A stretch of 64,000 nt of DNA from G963664225 sp964538065 (GCA_964538065.1 CAZIDG010000009.1:1-64000); one strand, 5' to 3'. Positions 43,200 through 52,926 are shown, counted from the first letter of the stretch. A program made the numbers and translations. The notes: generated by a model not told the origin, from the letters alone.

Positions 43200-44465
43200 T
43201 TAGAATTTGTTTTTCTTGTAAGCGCCCAACTTCGGGGCGTCAGGGTTGACATCGGGTCCGAAATACCGCAGAACGACCAAAGGTTCGACCTCGGACGTAT
43301 TCTCAAACACGACACCAGCCTTTGCGGCAGCCTCGGTGCAGTACACTTCATCCTCGGTCATTTCATGGAAACGGATCAGTTTCGGGCAATCGAGGTTCAG
43401 CTTGTTCATCCGTCCCTTGCCCTGGACAACAATCATGCTGTAGGCGCCATTGTCCTTGATGGTGCACTTCACGCCGGGATCGATGGTAAGTTCCTTGGCG
43501 GTAAAGTACTGCTGGTTATTGATTTTATCGTAAACAATCCAGCGATCCACGTAGCCTTCCTTGCGAGTGTCTGCCACGGGCACCGGCTCAAGGTAATGGT
43601 TTTCCTTGAAATTGGGGTCAACGTTCCCCTCCCAGTCCAACTCACTGACAATGAAGTCGAAGTCCTGGTGTTTTTCCGCAGGCATATCCTTCACAAGAAG
43701 CGACCAGGGTACAGCACGACCTTCCACAAGGTTTTGATACATGCCAAACACATCTGATCCCCACTGGGGCTCATAGGTGCACAGCGAACCGGGGGCATGA
43801 AGAATGCCAGGGCCCACAAGCCATCCTGTGCCAGGCTGGAGACGATAGGCCTTGGACAGGTCAAGGATGCCATTGTCACCAACGTTCCATTTTTCGATGC
43901 ATTTACGAACCTGGGCCTTGGTCGTGCCTGGCTCGAGTCCGAAGAACGTATAGGGGAAGTTGTTACCCACGTTGTTATGCTGCGGAGGGAAATAATAGGA
44001 TTCGGGTTTGCCGTCCATGCCGACTAATTTGGCATGTTTTTGGGCCTGATGCATGTGGTGGGGAATCGGGCCCATATTATCGAAAAACTTGGAATACACC
44101 GGCCAACGTTTGTACTTGTTCCAAATCTTGGATCCCACGATGTCCGCACCAGCTTCTGCCACCGCATCCGCCAGGGTAAAGCGTTGATTGCCCGCCACCA
44201 CATAGCTCAAACCTTCATCAGGGGTGCGGTTTTCATTGGCCGCCGGCGTGGTGGAACCGAACCAGCGCTCATCGATACCACCGCGATCCAGCCCGAAGGC
44301 ATATAAATCCTGGGGAGCGAGTTTCAGACGGCGTCCCGGATGTAAAAAGGACCGCGGAACCCAGTTGGGCGCCAAGCGCAGCAAGCCGCCGCTGTCTTCC
44401 AACGCTCCATCAATAAGAGGACGCAAGTTCTTGGTGACAATTTTCAGACTGGTAACGGTTTTCAT
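43200..44465 (-). CDS. Cupin protein resembling class I mannose-6-phosphate isomerase
   Basis: 421 aa. The N-terminal half holds a metal site candidate in MGPIPHHMHQAQ (His-His-x-His near residues 135-138) and the downstream YYFPPQHNNVGNNFPYTFFGLEPG, which resembles phosphomannose isomerase; GTGWLVGPGILHAPGSLCTYEPQ follows, and a second cupin near 330-400 contains GRMNKLNLDCPKLIRFHEMTEDEVYC. It is probably an isomerase or a metal-dependent sugar-binding protein. First gene of the three-gene cluster, with two dyad elements upstream. I recall similar proteins in PVC bacteria, without an established function. Confidence 0.7.
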   Translation of the reverse strand: MKTVTSLKIVTKNLRPLIDGALEDSGGLLRLAPNWVPRSFLHPGRRLKLAPQDLYAFGLDRGGIDERWFGSTTPAANENRTPDEGLSYVVAGNQRFTLADAVAEAGADIVGSKIWNKYKRWPVYSKFFDNMGPIPHHMHQAQKHAKLVGMDGKPESYYFPPQHNNVGNNFPYTFFGLEPGTTKAQVRKCIEKWNVGDNGILDLSKAYRLQPGTGWLVGPGILHAPGSLCTYEPQWGSDVFGMYQNLVEGRAVPWSLLVKDMPAEKHQDFDFIVSELDWEGNVDPNFKENHYLEPVPVADTRKEGYVDRWIVYDKINNQQYFTAKELTIDPGVKCTIKDNGAYSMIVVQGKGRMNKLNLDCPKLIRFHEMTEDEVYCTEAAAKAGVVFENTSEVEPLVVLRYFGPDVNPDAPKLGAYKKNKF

Positions 44466-44526
44466 ACAATATTTATGCTAAAAATTTCACCCAATACCAT
44501 GACCATAATGGCTTTGGCGAATGGGC

Positions 44527-44546
44527 TTAAATTGCCCGAAATTTAA
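44527..44546. promoter_or_regulatory. A/T-rich dyad upstream of the sugar cluster
   Basis: TTAAATT (44527-44533) and AATTTAA (44540-44546) form a perfect seven-base inverted repeat with a six-base spacer, 62 bases upstream of the cupin start (44465). It could be an operator or part of the promoter. Confidence 0.35.
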
Positions 44547-44571
44547 CATTCCAACTCAGGCAAGGGAAGTG

Positions 44572-44585
44572 TTTTGTGCACAAAA
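44572..44585. promoter_or_regulatory. Perfect 14-bp palindrome upstream of the sugar cluster
   Basis: TTTTGTGCACAAAA is a perfect palindrome with a GTGCAC centre, 107 bases upstream of the cupin start. It looks like the binding site of a dimeric repressor. No regulator gene is encoded nearby. The rest of 44466-44730 shows no confident promoter or gene. Confidence 0.4.
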
Positions 44586-44730
44586 ACGCATGAACCTTTC
44601 AAACAGAGGCTTTTTCCTTGAGACGGCCCATCCATCGGTAAACAACAGGGAATCCTCAAGCAGTGGATCGGAGTAAACCGCCTGTGCCTCCAGTCTTTCC
44701 GAACCGATGGTTAAGCCTGCATGTGATAGC

Positions 44731-45741
44731 CTAAGAACCCATCACACAACCACAGGAAGCGGCGGATTGAGTGGAATTGGAACGGCGCACGGGCCAATGG
44801 AGCAGCACGTTGGCAAACGTGATCAAACCACCTCCTATGACCAGCCGCCAGGAGACACGTTCATTGCTGTAGGAGATGCCTGCCCATATTGAAAAAATGG
44901 CGGGCAGAAAAAGGGCGAAGAGGCTGGCAAAAATGGGTTCGCTGCAATAAATCAGACCCGCCTCTGTGGAGGTGACGTGTTTCTGCCAATGGTTCATGAG
45001 CATGTAGGCCCCCATTGTACACAGGACGACCAAAAGACTGATCAAAATCCACAACGAAGGATCCTGCATGATGTGCAGCCAATCCTGAGGCTGACGTGTG
45101 AACCAGAGCGCCACAGGAAGGCAGCAGGCTGCCATCGCCAAAAACATGATGAAGGAAAAAGGCGTTGTACGATTATTTTGATACCTGGGTTGTTCCAGCA
45201 ACACAATCTGGCCGGTAAACAATATTGCAGCCAGGAGAGTCTCCAACTCCCCCCTGCCAATATGCATGTTGCGCCAATCAAGCTGAGCAAGAACGGCGGT
45301 GCCAGCCAGCACAATGAGACAACTGGCCGTTGTGCGCATACTGGGCCAACGTCGCATCACAATTGCGGTATACACAGGAATGGTCAGACAATAGAATTGT
45401 GTGAGAAAGGCCGAATTTGATGCCGAGGTGTATGCAAGCCCGTCCACCTGGAATAAAATCCCCGTTCCACCAAACAATCCCAGCAAGATCCCCTGCTCTG
45501 CTTCAAGACGGGTGCAATGCACGACATTTTTCCAGTCCCAGAACAGCAGCAGCAAGGCTGCCATGCCAAATCTAAGCAACACAATCATGCTGGTATAGAA
45601 CCATGAATTAGCACCCGGCAGCAGGTTTTGCTGAATCAAAAAAATGGACTTCACCACGGGAAAGCTGATGCCCCAGCATACCGTGGCCAACAACAACATC
45701 CGAATCGCCTTCCAGCGTCTTGACTGCTCTATCTGCGACAT
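44731..45741 (-). CDS. EamA/DMT superfamily transporter
   Basis: 336 aa with about ten membrane helices arranged as two EamA repeats (about 15-150 and 175-310); motifs ATVCWGISFPVVKS and LGLFGGTGILFQVDGLAYTSASNSAFLTQFYCL in the first. It is expected to export or import a small metabolite across the inner membrane; the substrate cannot be predicted. Monocistronic, minus strand, 161 bp after htpG. Confidence 0.82.
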   Translation of the reverse strand: MSQIEQSRRWKAIRMLLLATVCWGISFPVVKSIFLIQQNLLPGANSWFYTSMIVLLRFGMAALLLLFWDWKNVVHCTRLEAEQGILLGLFGGTGILFQVDGLAYTSASNSAFLTQFYCLTIPVYTAIVMRRWPSMRTTASCLIVLAGTAVLAQLDWRNMHIGRGELETLLAAILFTGQIVLLEQPRYQNNRTTPFSFIMFLAMAACCLPVALWFTRQPQDWLHIMQDPSLWILISLLVVLCTMGAYMLMNHWQKHVTSTEAGLIYCSEPIFASLFALFLPAIFSIWAGISYSNERVSWRLVIGGGLITFANVLLHWPVRRSNSTQSAASCGCVMGS

Positions 45742-45852
45742 GATTGAAGGGCTTTATCAGAATGCCTCCACCTTACAAGCTCTGAATGCTCGGCCACGCA
45801 GATCGCGGCCCAAAAGGAGTTTGGGGAGGCTAAAACGAAGGGTGATGACAAA

Positions 45853-45883
45853 CGGGTGGACTGGTTTGGAGCCAGTCCACCCG
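45853..45883 (-). terminator. Strong stem-loop downstream of htpG
   Basis: CGGGTGGACTGG (45853-45864) pairs perfectly with CCAGTCCACCCG (45872-45883), a 12-bp stem with a seven-base loop, 20 bases after the htpG stop. On the minus strand it is followed by only GTTTGTC, so termination may need Rho or act mainly by stabilising the 3' end. Confidence 0.65.
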
Positions 45884-45902
45884 CCTACATGCGAAAAGAC
45901 CG

Positions 45903-47759
45903 TCAGGAGCGAGTCACCAAGACCTGCTCCAGCAAATCATTCAAGCGCTTGAGCATCAAACGGGGGTCATCCAGGAGCCCCGCCGCCACCCGTGCATTGT
46001 CATACATTTGTTCGGCAACCTTGGCTGCCAGGGCGGAATCCTTCTGTCGCATGGCCTCCAGGTGCTTAATAATTGAATGGCGCGGATTGATCTCCAAGTC
46101 ATGTTTTTCCGGCAACTCGGGGCTGCCTTCCTTCTGCATGGCCTTGATAATCCGACGCATGCTGGCTGTCATTTGAGTGTCGGTATCGGCCACCACAGCA
46201 GGGCTATCGACCAGACGCATGGAAGGACGAACCGCATTGACACGATCGCCCAGGATGGTCTTAAGCCAGTCGGCAAGTGCCTTGGCCTGGTCATCCGTGA
46301 GAGCTCCTTCCTTTTGATTCTGATCATCCAGTTTCAAATCTGCCTTTTCAGCCGACTTCAATGGCTTGGAATCAAACTCCCGCAGATGATCCATCACGAA
46401 CTCATCCCATGGATCAAACAGGAACAGCACCTCGCACTTGCGGGCTTTGAAAACCTCGTAGTACGGGCTGCTTTCAATGGCCTCGCGGCTGGGCCCCAGG
46501 AGATAATAAATCTCCTTTTGATCCGAGGGCATGCGTTTGACGTAATCAGCCAGCGAGGTGGTTTCACCCTTGCCCAAGAGCGAGGTCTCATAGCGAACCA
46601 GTTTGCCCAAGGCAGCTTGATGGGTGAAGTCGGTGACAATTCCCTCTTTGATGAATCGGTGATACTGCTCGTAGAATTTCTGATAGGCGGCCGGTTCCTT
46701 TTCCGCCTGCTCCTCAAGAAACTTGATGAACCGTCCCGTCAACACCTTGTTGAGCTTCTGCATCAAGGAGGTGTCCTGCATCATTTCACGGGAGACGTTC
46801 AAGGGCATGTCTTCGCTATCCACCACCCCCCGCACAAACCTCAGCCATTCAGGCAATAAATCCTTGGGTTTGGACATGATCAGCACCCGCCGATTGTAAA
46901 GATGCACCTCAGGCTCAGCGCGAAACATCCCCAAGGCCTCAACATTTCGGGAAGGCACAAACAACAGCGCCTGAATGGCTAATGGAGCATCTGCTGAAAA
47001 ATGAAGACGGAACAACGGGTTTTCGTGGTCATGCCCGATATAATGGTAAAACTCGTTGTATTCCTCGTCCTTGATTTCACTCTTGTTGCGCGTCCAGATG
47101 GCGCGAACAGAGTTGACCGTCTTGCCATTCAGATCGATGGAGACGGGCACGAAGTTCGAGTAACGCTTGATGATGTGCTCGATGACGTCTGTCTTGGAGA
47201 ACTCCTTTTGGTCATCCTTGAGATACACGGTTATTTTGGTGCCTCGCGGTGCATCTGGCAGGGATTCCAACTCATAGCCGTTGGACCCCTCGGATATCCA
47301 TCGCCAAGGAGACTCCTCAACCTGGCTGGACCTGCTGTCCACCACGACCTTTTTGGCCACCATAAAGGCGGAGTAAAAGCCAACACCAAACTGGCCGATC
47401 AAATTAGCCACCCCATTCTGTTTTTGCTCGGCCACCTGCTTCAAAAAGGCTTTGGAACCGGAGTGCGCAATGGTGCCCAGGTTATCCACCAACTCCGCAC
47501 GGGTCATTCCCACACCCGTATCCGTGAAGGTGATGGTGTTTTCCTTTTCGTCTGTTGTGACGGTTATGGAAAGCGCCAGATCAGGCTGGTGCACTGCCTG
47601 GCCGGATGTCTGCAAAAAGCGGAGTTTTTCCAGGGCATCAGCAGCATTCGAAATCAACTCGCGCACGAATATTTCCCGGTCCGTATAGAGCGAATCGACC
47701 ACGATATGGAGCAACTGCTCTATCTCTGCTTGAAAATGATGTTTCTCAGTTGTGCTCAT
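45903..47759 (-). CDS. htpG: Chaperone HtpG (Hsp90)
   Basis: 618 aa, normal for bacterial Hsp90. GHKL ATP-binding domain with ELISNAADALEKLRF, DTGVGMTRAELV and GQFGVGFYSAFMV; middle domain with the WTRNKSEIKDEEYNEFY segment; C-terminal dimerisation domain. ATP-driven folding and remodelling of stress-sensitive proteins. The upstream 238 bp shows no CIRCE-type element and no clear sigma-32 site. Confidence 0.97.
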   Translation of the reverse strand: MSTTEKHHFQAEIEQLLHIVVDSLYTDREIFVRELISNAADALEKLRFLQTSGQAVHQPDLALSITVTTDEKENTITFTDTGVGMTRAELVDNLGTIAHSGSKAFLKQVAEQKQNGVANLIGQFGVGFYSAFMVAKKVVVDSRSSQVEESPWRWISEGSNGYELESLPDAPRGTKITVYLKDDQKEFSKTDVIEHIIKRYSNFVPVSIDLNGKTVNSVRAIWTRNKSEIKDEEYNEFYHYIGHDHENPLFRLHFSADAPLAIQALLFVPSRNVEALGMFRAEPEVHLYNRRVLIMSKPKDLLPEWLRFVRGVVDSEDMPLNVSREMMQDTSLMQKLNKVLTGRFIKFLEEQAEKEPAAYQKFYEQYHRFIKEGIVTDFTHQAALGKLVRYETSLLGKGETTSLADYVKRMPSDQKEIYYLLGPSREAIESSPYYEVFKARKCEVLFLFDPWDEFVMDHLREFDSKPLKSAEKADLKLDDQNQKEGALTDDQAKALADWLKTILGDRVNAVRPSMRLVDSPAVVADTDTQMTASMRRIIKAMQKEGSPELPEKHDLEINPRHSIIKHLEAMRQKDSALAAKVAEQMYDNARVAAGLLDDPRLMLKRLNDLLEQVLVTRS

Positions 47760-47997
47760 AGGATATTAAACCATCTGGTAAATCAATAATACTTGCCACA
47801 GCGTTTGTCGCCGGCACCGCGGTGAAATCACCAGGTTAGGCCAATCCATCCACGCCCACTCACAGATGCGAGGTGCCTAAAATGCCGGGTGTGTTACGCC
47901 TTGCGGCCATCTTCAAATGGCCGAATCCAAAGGGATTGTCAATCCCAGGCACAATGACAGGCATGAAAACCGGCCTTCGAACTCCACGAAGCAAGCC
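47760..47997. other. Intergenic region with two small hairpins, between DUF2127 and htpG
   Basis: No gene is supported. CGGCCAT / ATGGCCG (47904-47923, loop six) and GGGATT / AATCCC (47931-47945, loop three) are perfect stems. They lie after the DUF2127 gene and upstream of htpG on the same strand, so they may be a weak terminator or part of the htpG leader. Confidence 0.35.
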
Positions 47998-48555
47998 TTA
48001 CTGCTGCGAAGGCGATTGAGGCATGGGCTGCGATCGAGAACATGAGGCCGTGCTTGAACCAGCCTTCTGATCCTCTTCCTTGTCCGGATGATGATGTTTG
48101 AACAGTCTCTCCCGATTGTGGAAAAGGTAATAACAGATGAATATGTTGAAGATCAGAATGCCCAGCACCGTTACAGAAAACGAACGGCGAAGCTCGAATA
48201 TTTCAATGGGTATGAAAAACAAAGCCTCACCCATGGCCAACCATCCGGCCCAACTGATGCGCAAGCTAAGTCCAATGCCTTCCACCAGACAGATCATGCT
48301 GTAGATAAAGGTACCTGCCGCCACCCAGCGCACATTGGTGGGGGTGATCTGACCAATCTTGACCTCCAACTTCTGAAAAAAACTGCTCTCCGGGTCCAAA
48401 TTGAGCACCCGGAGCGATTTTTCAAACAACGCGGTCAAATCATAGCCCGCCAGACTATAGACCCCCAGTGCCACGGCCAACAGCAACAGACCCTTCCCAA
48501 GCTTTATGGCTATAATGCCATAAAGCCCTGCAGCACCTTTTTTGGCATCGGACAT
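47998..48555 (-). CDS. DUF2127 membrane protein
   Basis: 185 aa with four membrane helices (about 12-32, 80-100, 105-120 and 130-150) and a charged C-terminal tail (HHHPDKEEDQ...). The GLYGIIAIKLGKGLLLL start and ALFFIPIEIFELRR segment match DUF2127. Function unknown. The start overlaps the glyS stop (TAATG), so it is translationally coupled to glyS. Confidence 0.78.
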   Translation of the reverse strand: MSDAKKGAAGLYGIIAIKLGKGLLLLAVALGVYSLAGYDLTALFEKSLRVLNLDPESSFFQKLEVKIGQITPTNVRWVAAGTFIYSMICLVEGIGLSLRISWAGWLAMGEALFFIPIEIFELRRSFSVTVLGILIFNIFICYYLFHNRERLFKHHHPDKEEDQKAGSSTASCSRSQPMPQSPSQQ

Positions 48556-50174
48556 TAACGAACCTTTTCCAACAATACCGTCACCAAATCGCTGATCTTC
48601 ACGCGCGATTGTTGCATGGTATCGCGTTCGCGAAGAGTGACAGTATCAAGGAGTTCCGGCTTCTCACCCAGCGTATCAAAGTCCACGGTCACCCCAAATG
48701 GTGTCCCCGCTTCATCCTGCCGGCGATAACGACGGCCAATGGCGCCTGACTCGTCATAGAACACCGTCATATGCGGGCAAAGCAAATCCCGAATCGCCAG
48801 GGCCTTCTTGACCAATTCCGGCTTGTTCTTCAAAAGCGGGAAGATACCCACCTTGATTGGAGCCACGCGGGGATGCAACTTCATCACGACGCGGGTTTCA
48901 GGCTTGCCCTTTTCATCGGTGACTTGCTCCTCAGTGTAGGCATTGCAGAGCAAGGCCAACACAAGACGATCGACACCCGCACTGGGCTCGATGACGTGAG
49001 GAATATAACGAGCCTTGGCCTCCTCATCAAAATACTCCATCGGCTTGCCGCTGAATTTTTGATGTTGGGTCAAATCGTAATCACCTCGTGCTGCAATACC
49101 TTCCAATTCCTGAGTGCCAAAGGGGAAACGGTAGAGAATATCGACTGTGGCTTTGGCGTAATGGGCCAATTCCGTGTCCTTTTGCCAATAGAAAGCGAGT
49201 GTATCACGCGAAAGGCCAATGCTTTCGTACCATTTGGTGCGCTCTTCCACCCAATAGGCGTGCCATTCCTTCCATCCCCACGAAGGCTGAGGCGTGGAGG
49301 GGTCTGTTGAGGCACCTTCGGGGGCGTTTTTCTTGGCGATTTCGTCCGGCTTAATGAAAAACTCCAATTCCATCTGCTCGAACTCACGCGAACGGAAGGT
49401 AAAATTCCTGGGATTGATTTCGTTACGGAAAGCCTTGCCAATCTGGCAGATACCGAACGGGACTTTCTGTCGGGAGACTTCCAGCACGTTCTTGAACTGT
49501 GCAAAGATCGCCTGGGCAGTCTCTGGACGCAGATAGGCCACGTTATCAGCGCTTTCCACAGGCCCAACATAGGTCTTGAACATGAGGTTGAAAGGACGCG
49601 GCTCAGTCAGCAGGCTCCCGTTTTCAGGGTTAAAACGGGTGCTGTCCTTCACCTCCTCAGTTCGATCCTCCACCAGGACTGGTGAGGCAATTCCGCGAGT
49701 TTGATAGAACATGCGCGCCACCTTTTTGGCGTGCTCGGGGTGCTTGCCCGTCACCACGAGGACAGCAAATGGCTCATTGCTTACCTTGCCATTGGTTTCA
49801 TCCTTGCAGCCGGAAAAATGATGCACAATGCCTGACTGAGGCTCGATCTGATCGGCACGGAACCGCTTCTTGGTCAACAAGCAATCGACCATTGGATCGC
49901 TAAAAGTACTCGTATGACCACTGGCCTCCCAGATACGCGGATGCATGATAATGCTGGCATCCAATCCCACTACGTCATCACGCTTGTGGGTCATCGTGCG
50001 CCACCAATAATCCTTTACGTTGCGCTTCAGTTCGGCGCCCAGCGGACCGTAATCCCAAAAGCCATTTATGCCACCGTAGATTTCAGATGATTGGAAGATA
50101 AAACCCCGGCGTTTACAGAGGGAGACGATTTTCTCCATCCGCTCGTTTACTTTCGGTTCTACAAGCTCTGCCAT
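48555..50174 (-). CDS. glyS: Glycyl-tRNA synthetase, homodimeric (alpha2) type
   Basis: Charges tRNA-Gly. About 539 aa from the ATG at 50174 (MAELVEPKVNERM); an upstream-open frame to 50267 is not family-like. Class II motifs: RNEINPRNFTFRSREFEQMELEFF (motif 2 region), and the C-terminal HVIEPSAGVDRLVLALL (motif 3). The anticodon-binding domain ends with KVRISDLV-type sequence. Bacteria with alpha2 GlyRS lack the alpha2beta2 form. No T-box or other leader structure was seen in the 130 bp upstream. Confidence 0.95.
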   Translation of the reverse strand: MAELVEPKVNERMEKIVSLCKRRGFIFQSSEIYGGINGFWDYGPLGAELKRNVKDYWWRTMTHKRDDVVGLDASIIMHPRIWEASGHTSTFSDPMVDCLLTKKRFRADQIEPQSGIVHHFSGCKDETNGKVSNEPFAVLVVTGKHPEHAKKVARMFYQTRGIASPVLVEDRTEEVKDSTRFNPENGSLLTEPRPFNLMFKTYVGPVESADNVAYLRPETAQAIFAQFKNVLEVSRQKVPFGICQIGKAFRNEINPRNFTFRSREFEQMELEFFIKPDEIAKKNAPEGASTDPSTPQPSWGWKEWHAYWVEERTKWYESIGLSRDTLAFYWQKDTELAHYAKATVDILYRFPFGTQELEGIAARGDYDLTQHQKFSGKPMEYFDEEAKARYIPHVIEPSAGVDRLVLALLCNAYTEEQVTDEKGKPETRVVMKLHPRVAPIKVGIFPLLKNKPELVKKALAIRDLLCPHMTVFYDESGAIGRRYRRQDEAGTPFGVTVDFDTLGEKPELLDTVTLRERDTMQQSRVKISDLVTVLLEKVR

Positions 50175-50306
50175 AAAGGAAGCCACTTTTGGGCAACCTC
50201 CCGCCGATGTCAAGAGACCAAAACTGTTAAATCCGGAGTGATGACACGACAATTCCTCCATCCACAAGGCAGGATGGCCAATACTTCACAGAGTCAGCCC
50301 CTCTCT

Positions 50307-51026
50307 TCATGACGTTATGTTATTGATAATAAATTGGTTATGTCGTGCCTTATCATTAAGAGCACATCCCAGGGATGCAGTGTCGCCAGCTGGATCTGTC
50401 AGAAAGCGAATACCTCCAGACTGCTCAGGAACCTGGGCAATCATTTCGCGCAAGTGATCAGCGCAGGCCTTGATATCATTCAAAATATCCACATTCCGTT
50501 GGTTGGCAGGTGCTTGTGGATTAATGAGCATGCTAAAAAGCACGATATAAAATACCAGGGTAGCCAGGTTACTGCCTCCCCCCACGAGGGCACTTGCATC
50601 CAAGCCGGTTGCAAGATGGAACAAGCGAAGCGATTCTTCCGTAATGCCTGTATCCGAAAGGGTTTTGGCCATATATGGGGCAAGAGACAGCCCAAATGGA
50701 CTGGAATGCCCGTGAACAGGCTTCATGGCAGCAGGATACGATTGCATGGCCCGTGTAACTTCATCGTAGGCCTCCTTAAGACAGCTCTGGAAATACGGAT
50801 CAACCTGAATAGTGCCATCAATCTGACGATGTTGGATTGCCAGCAACCCCACACCATAGGCCATCATCTCGTTCATGAGACGCATTTGAGTGCCATCTTT
50901 TGGAAGGTCATATACTTCCGTCAAATGCCGAGTCCAGGATTGCGCACTAGTCACAAAACGACCAGCCAAGGTTCGTTGCCAAAAACCTTGGGCAGGCTCT
51001 TCCTTTTTATGCAGCAACTCAAACAT
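50307..51026 (-). CDS. Unknown protein linked to phoR
   Basis: 239 aa. Not recognised. The first ~140 residues are helical and mostly soluble (AQSWTRHLTEVYDLPKDG, EMMAYGVGLLAIQH). A hydrophobic segment near 161-177 (NLATLVFYIVLFSMLIN) could be one membrane helix. The end is a soluble helix with a short tail. It lies 29 bp after phoR on the same strand and probably shares its transcript, so it may act in the same phosphate- or envelope-stress response. No ribosome site was clear. It precedes glyS by 132 bp. Confidence 0.6.
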   Translation of the reverse strand: MFELLHKKEEPAQGFWQRTLAGRFVTSAQSWTRHLTEVYDLPKDGTQMRLMNEMMAYGVGLLAIQHRQIDGTIQVDPYFQSCLKEAYDEVTRAMQSYPAAMKPVHGHSSPFGLSLAPYMAKTLSDTGITEESLRLFHLATGLDASALVGGGSNLATLVFYIVLFSMLINPQAPANQRNVDILNDIKACADHLREMIAQVPEQSGGIRFLTDPAGDTASLGCALNDKARHNQFIINNITS

Positions 51027-51055
51027 TCCGCGTCATTGGAGCTGAAAAACCTGGC

Positions 51056-52243
51056 TCATGCTGATTCCCTGGCAGGCAGCGTAAAATAAAAGACGCTCCC
51101 CTTGCCGACCTCGCTTTTGACCCATACCTTGCCACCATGGGATTGCACAATGTGTTTTACAATGGCCAATCCCAAGCCGGTCCCCCCCTGCTCTCTGGAA
51201 CGCGCCCGGTCAACACGATAGAAACGCTCAAAAATGCGTTCACGCGACTCGGCAGGTATACCAGGACCATCATCGGCAACCGACGCTTCAATCAACCCAT
51301 CCTCCGTCTTGCGAGCCTCAAAAACCACCTTTCCCCCGCTCCTTCCGTATTTTATGGCATTATCGGCAAGGTTACAAACAACCTGCTCCAAGCGATTCGT
51401 ATCGGCAAACACCTGAATGTCCTCTGAGATACGGTTGTCGAACTGCACATTCCGATCCTTGGCCAGGGGCATCAGACCATCGATGGCATGAGTAATGAGA
51501 GGCGCGAGAGGAATCAACTTTCTGTGCAGGACAACCTGCCCTGATTCCAAGCGCGAAATCGTCAGCAAATCCTCAACCAGGAAAGTCAGTCTGTCCGCAT
51601 GTTTCTCAATCGTTTTGAGGAAACGCAAAGCGACATCGGGATCCTCACGCGCGCCCCCCAAAAGGGTTTCCACATAACCTTTGATAATGGACAGAGGTGT
51701 GCGCAACTCATGACTCACGTTGGCCACGAACTCCTTGCGTGCGTTTTCCAAGTGCTTTGCGTGTGTTGTATCATGAAACACGAGGACCATCCCCTGGGGA
51801 AGGCCTTGAAGGTTTTTCAGGGCAGTCACGTTGATTTGCAGACAACGCTGCTCCAACCCGGGCAGGGTTAATTCGAAACCAAGGACCTGACCTTCCTTGG
51901 ACGCACGGGCCACCACGCCGGGTAATTCATGAAGCCGCAAGGCCTCCATGATGGTCCGGCCCCGCACATCTCCAGAAGTCCCCAACAGCCGGCGCAGGGA
52001 ATCATTACAAAGCTCAACATGGCCATCGGGATCGAGGAGCAACACTCCCTCCACCATGTTGTTAAGCAACGTTTGCAGACGAGCTGCCTGCTGTTCTCTT
52101 TGATGCTGATCAGCCGAGAGGGCGCTTTGAATGGCGGTGGACTGGCGAGACCATTTCCGCTTGAGTCGTGCATACCGACGCCACCACCAGACGTTGGATA
52201 CGCCCAGACAACAAAGCGCGAGTATGGCGAGAGTCCCCCACAT
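51056..52243 (-). CDS. phoR: PhoR-type sensor histidine kinase
   Basis: 395 aa: one N-terminal membrane helix (about 4-22), a short linker, a PAS domain (about 55-165), then HisKA with the phospho-acceptor His178 (FVANVSHELRTPLSIIKGY) and an HATPase domain with N, G1 and G2 boxes (NLADNAIKYG, DDGPGIP, GTGLGLAIVKHIV). It has almost no periplasmic part, as in PhoR kinases sensing through partners such as PhoU and the Pst transporter. ATG at 52243 overlaps the phoB stop by one base (TAATG). Confidence 0.9.
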   Translation of the reverse strand: MWGTLAILALCCLGVSNVWWWRRYARLKRKWSRQSTAIQSALSADQHQREQQAARLQTLLNNMVEGVLLLDPDGHVELCNDSLRRLLGTSGDVRGRTIMEALRLHELPGVVARASKEGQVLGFELTLPGLEQRCLQINVTALKNLQGLPQGMVLVFHDTTHAKHLENARKEFVANVSHELRTPLSIIKGYVETLLGGAREDPDVALRFLKTIEKHADRLTFLVEDLLTISRLESGQVVLHRKLIPLAPLITHAIDGLMPLAKDRNVQFDNRISEDIQVFADTNRLEQVVCNLADNAIKYGRSGGKVVFEARKTEDGLIEASVADDGPGIPAESRERIFERFYRVDRARSREQGGTGLGLAIVKHIVQSHGGKVWVKSEVGKGSVFYFTLPARESA

Positions 52244-52926
52244 TAATCATTCACAAATCGGTAACCAACATTACGGACCGTGCCGATGAATCGTGCGGCA
52301 GAACCCAGTTTTTCACGCAAACGCCGAATGTGAGTATCAATGGTCCGGGTATCGATGAGACTGTCATATTCCCAAACATCCCGCAGCAAATGATCACGTG
52401 TCTGGACACGGCCTGCTCGCTGGATCAGTACGGCCAGAAGTTTGAATTCCGTTGCAGTCAAATCGACCGTCCTTCCCTCCACCTCGACCTGGTGATTGGG
52501 CAAATCCACAAGCAATGGACCAATTTCATAATGCTCATTGGCAACGACTTGCGGCTGCGAACGCCGCATGAGTTTCTTGGCCCGCAACACCAACTCACGG
52601 GGACTAAAAGGCTTGGTCAAATAATCATCAGCCCCCAATTCCAAACCCAGAACCCGATCGACTTCACCCGCCTTGGCGGTCAGCATGATAACAGGAATGG
52701 CCGAAGTCTGAGGATCACTGCGGAGACACTTGCACACCTCCAAACCATCCATCTCAGGAAGCATGATATCGAGCACAATTAGATCTGGTATGTGTTCCCG
52801 AGCCAGTTTCAAGGCCTGCTCGCCATCCGTTGCACTGACGATGTCACAACCGGCCTGCTTCAAGTTATAGGCAGCCAGTTCAACGACATCCGGCTCGTCA
52901 TCCACAATGAGCACTTTGGGTTTCAT
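52243..52926 (-). CDS. phoB: PhoB-type response regulator
   Basis: 227 aa. Receiver domain with acidic pair D9/D10, phospho-acceptor Asp53 (IVLDIMLPEMDG) and the LTAKA switch region, followed by an OmpR/PhoB winged helix (VDLTATEFKLLAVLIQRAGRV ... IDTHIRRLREKLG). It activates transcription when phosphorylated by PhoR. Ten bases after phoU and one base overlapping phoR. Confidence 0.94.
   Translation of the reverse strand: MKPKVLIVDDEPDVVELAAYNLKQAGCDIVSATDGEQALKLAREHIPDLIVLDIMLPEMDGLEVCKCLRSDPQTSAIPVIMLTAKAGEVDRVLGLELGADDYLTKPFSPRELVLRAKKLMRRSQPQVVANEHYEIGPLLVDLPNHQVEVEGRTVDLTATEFKLLAVLIQRAGRVQTRDHLLRDVWEYDSLIDTRTIDTHIRRLREKLGSAARFIGTVRNVGYRFVND

Noticed and set aside
44466..44730. A tRNA or small RNA in the gap upstream of the cupin
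   Set aside because: No clover-leaf or T-loop sequence was found; only palindromes and an 8-bp inverted repeat (CCATCGGT/ACCGATGG).
46077..47789. Two long plus-strand frames opposite htpG
   Set aside because: Both are shadows of htpG; no domain content.
47760..47997. CIRCE or sigma-32 element upstream of htpG
   Set aside because: Neither the TTAGCACTC-N9-GAGTGCTAA element nor a CTTGAA/CCCCAT pair could be found.
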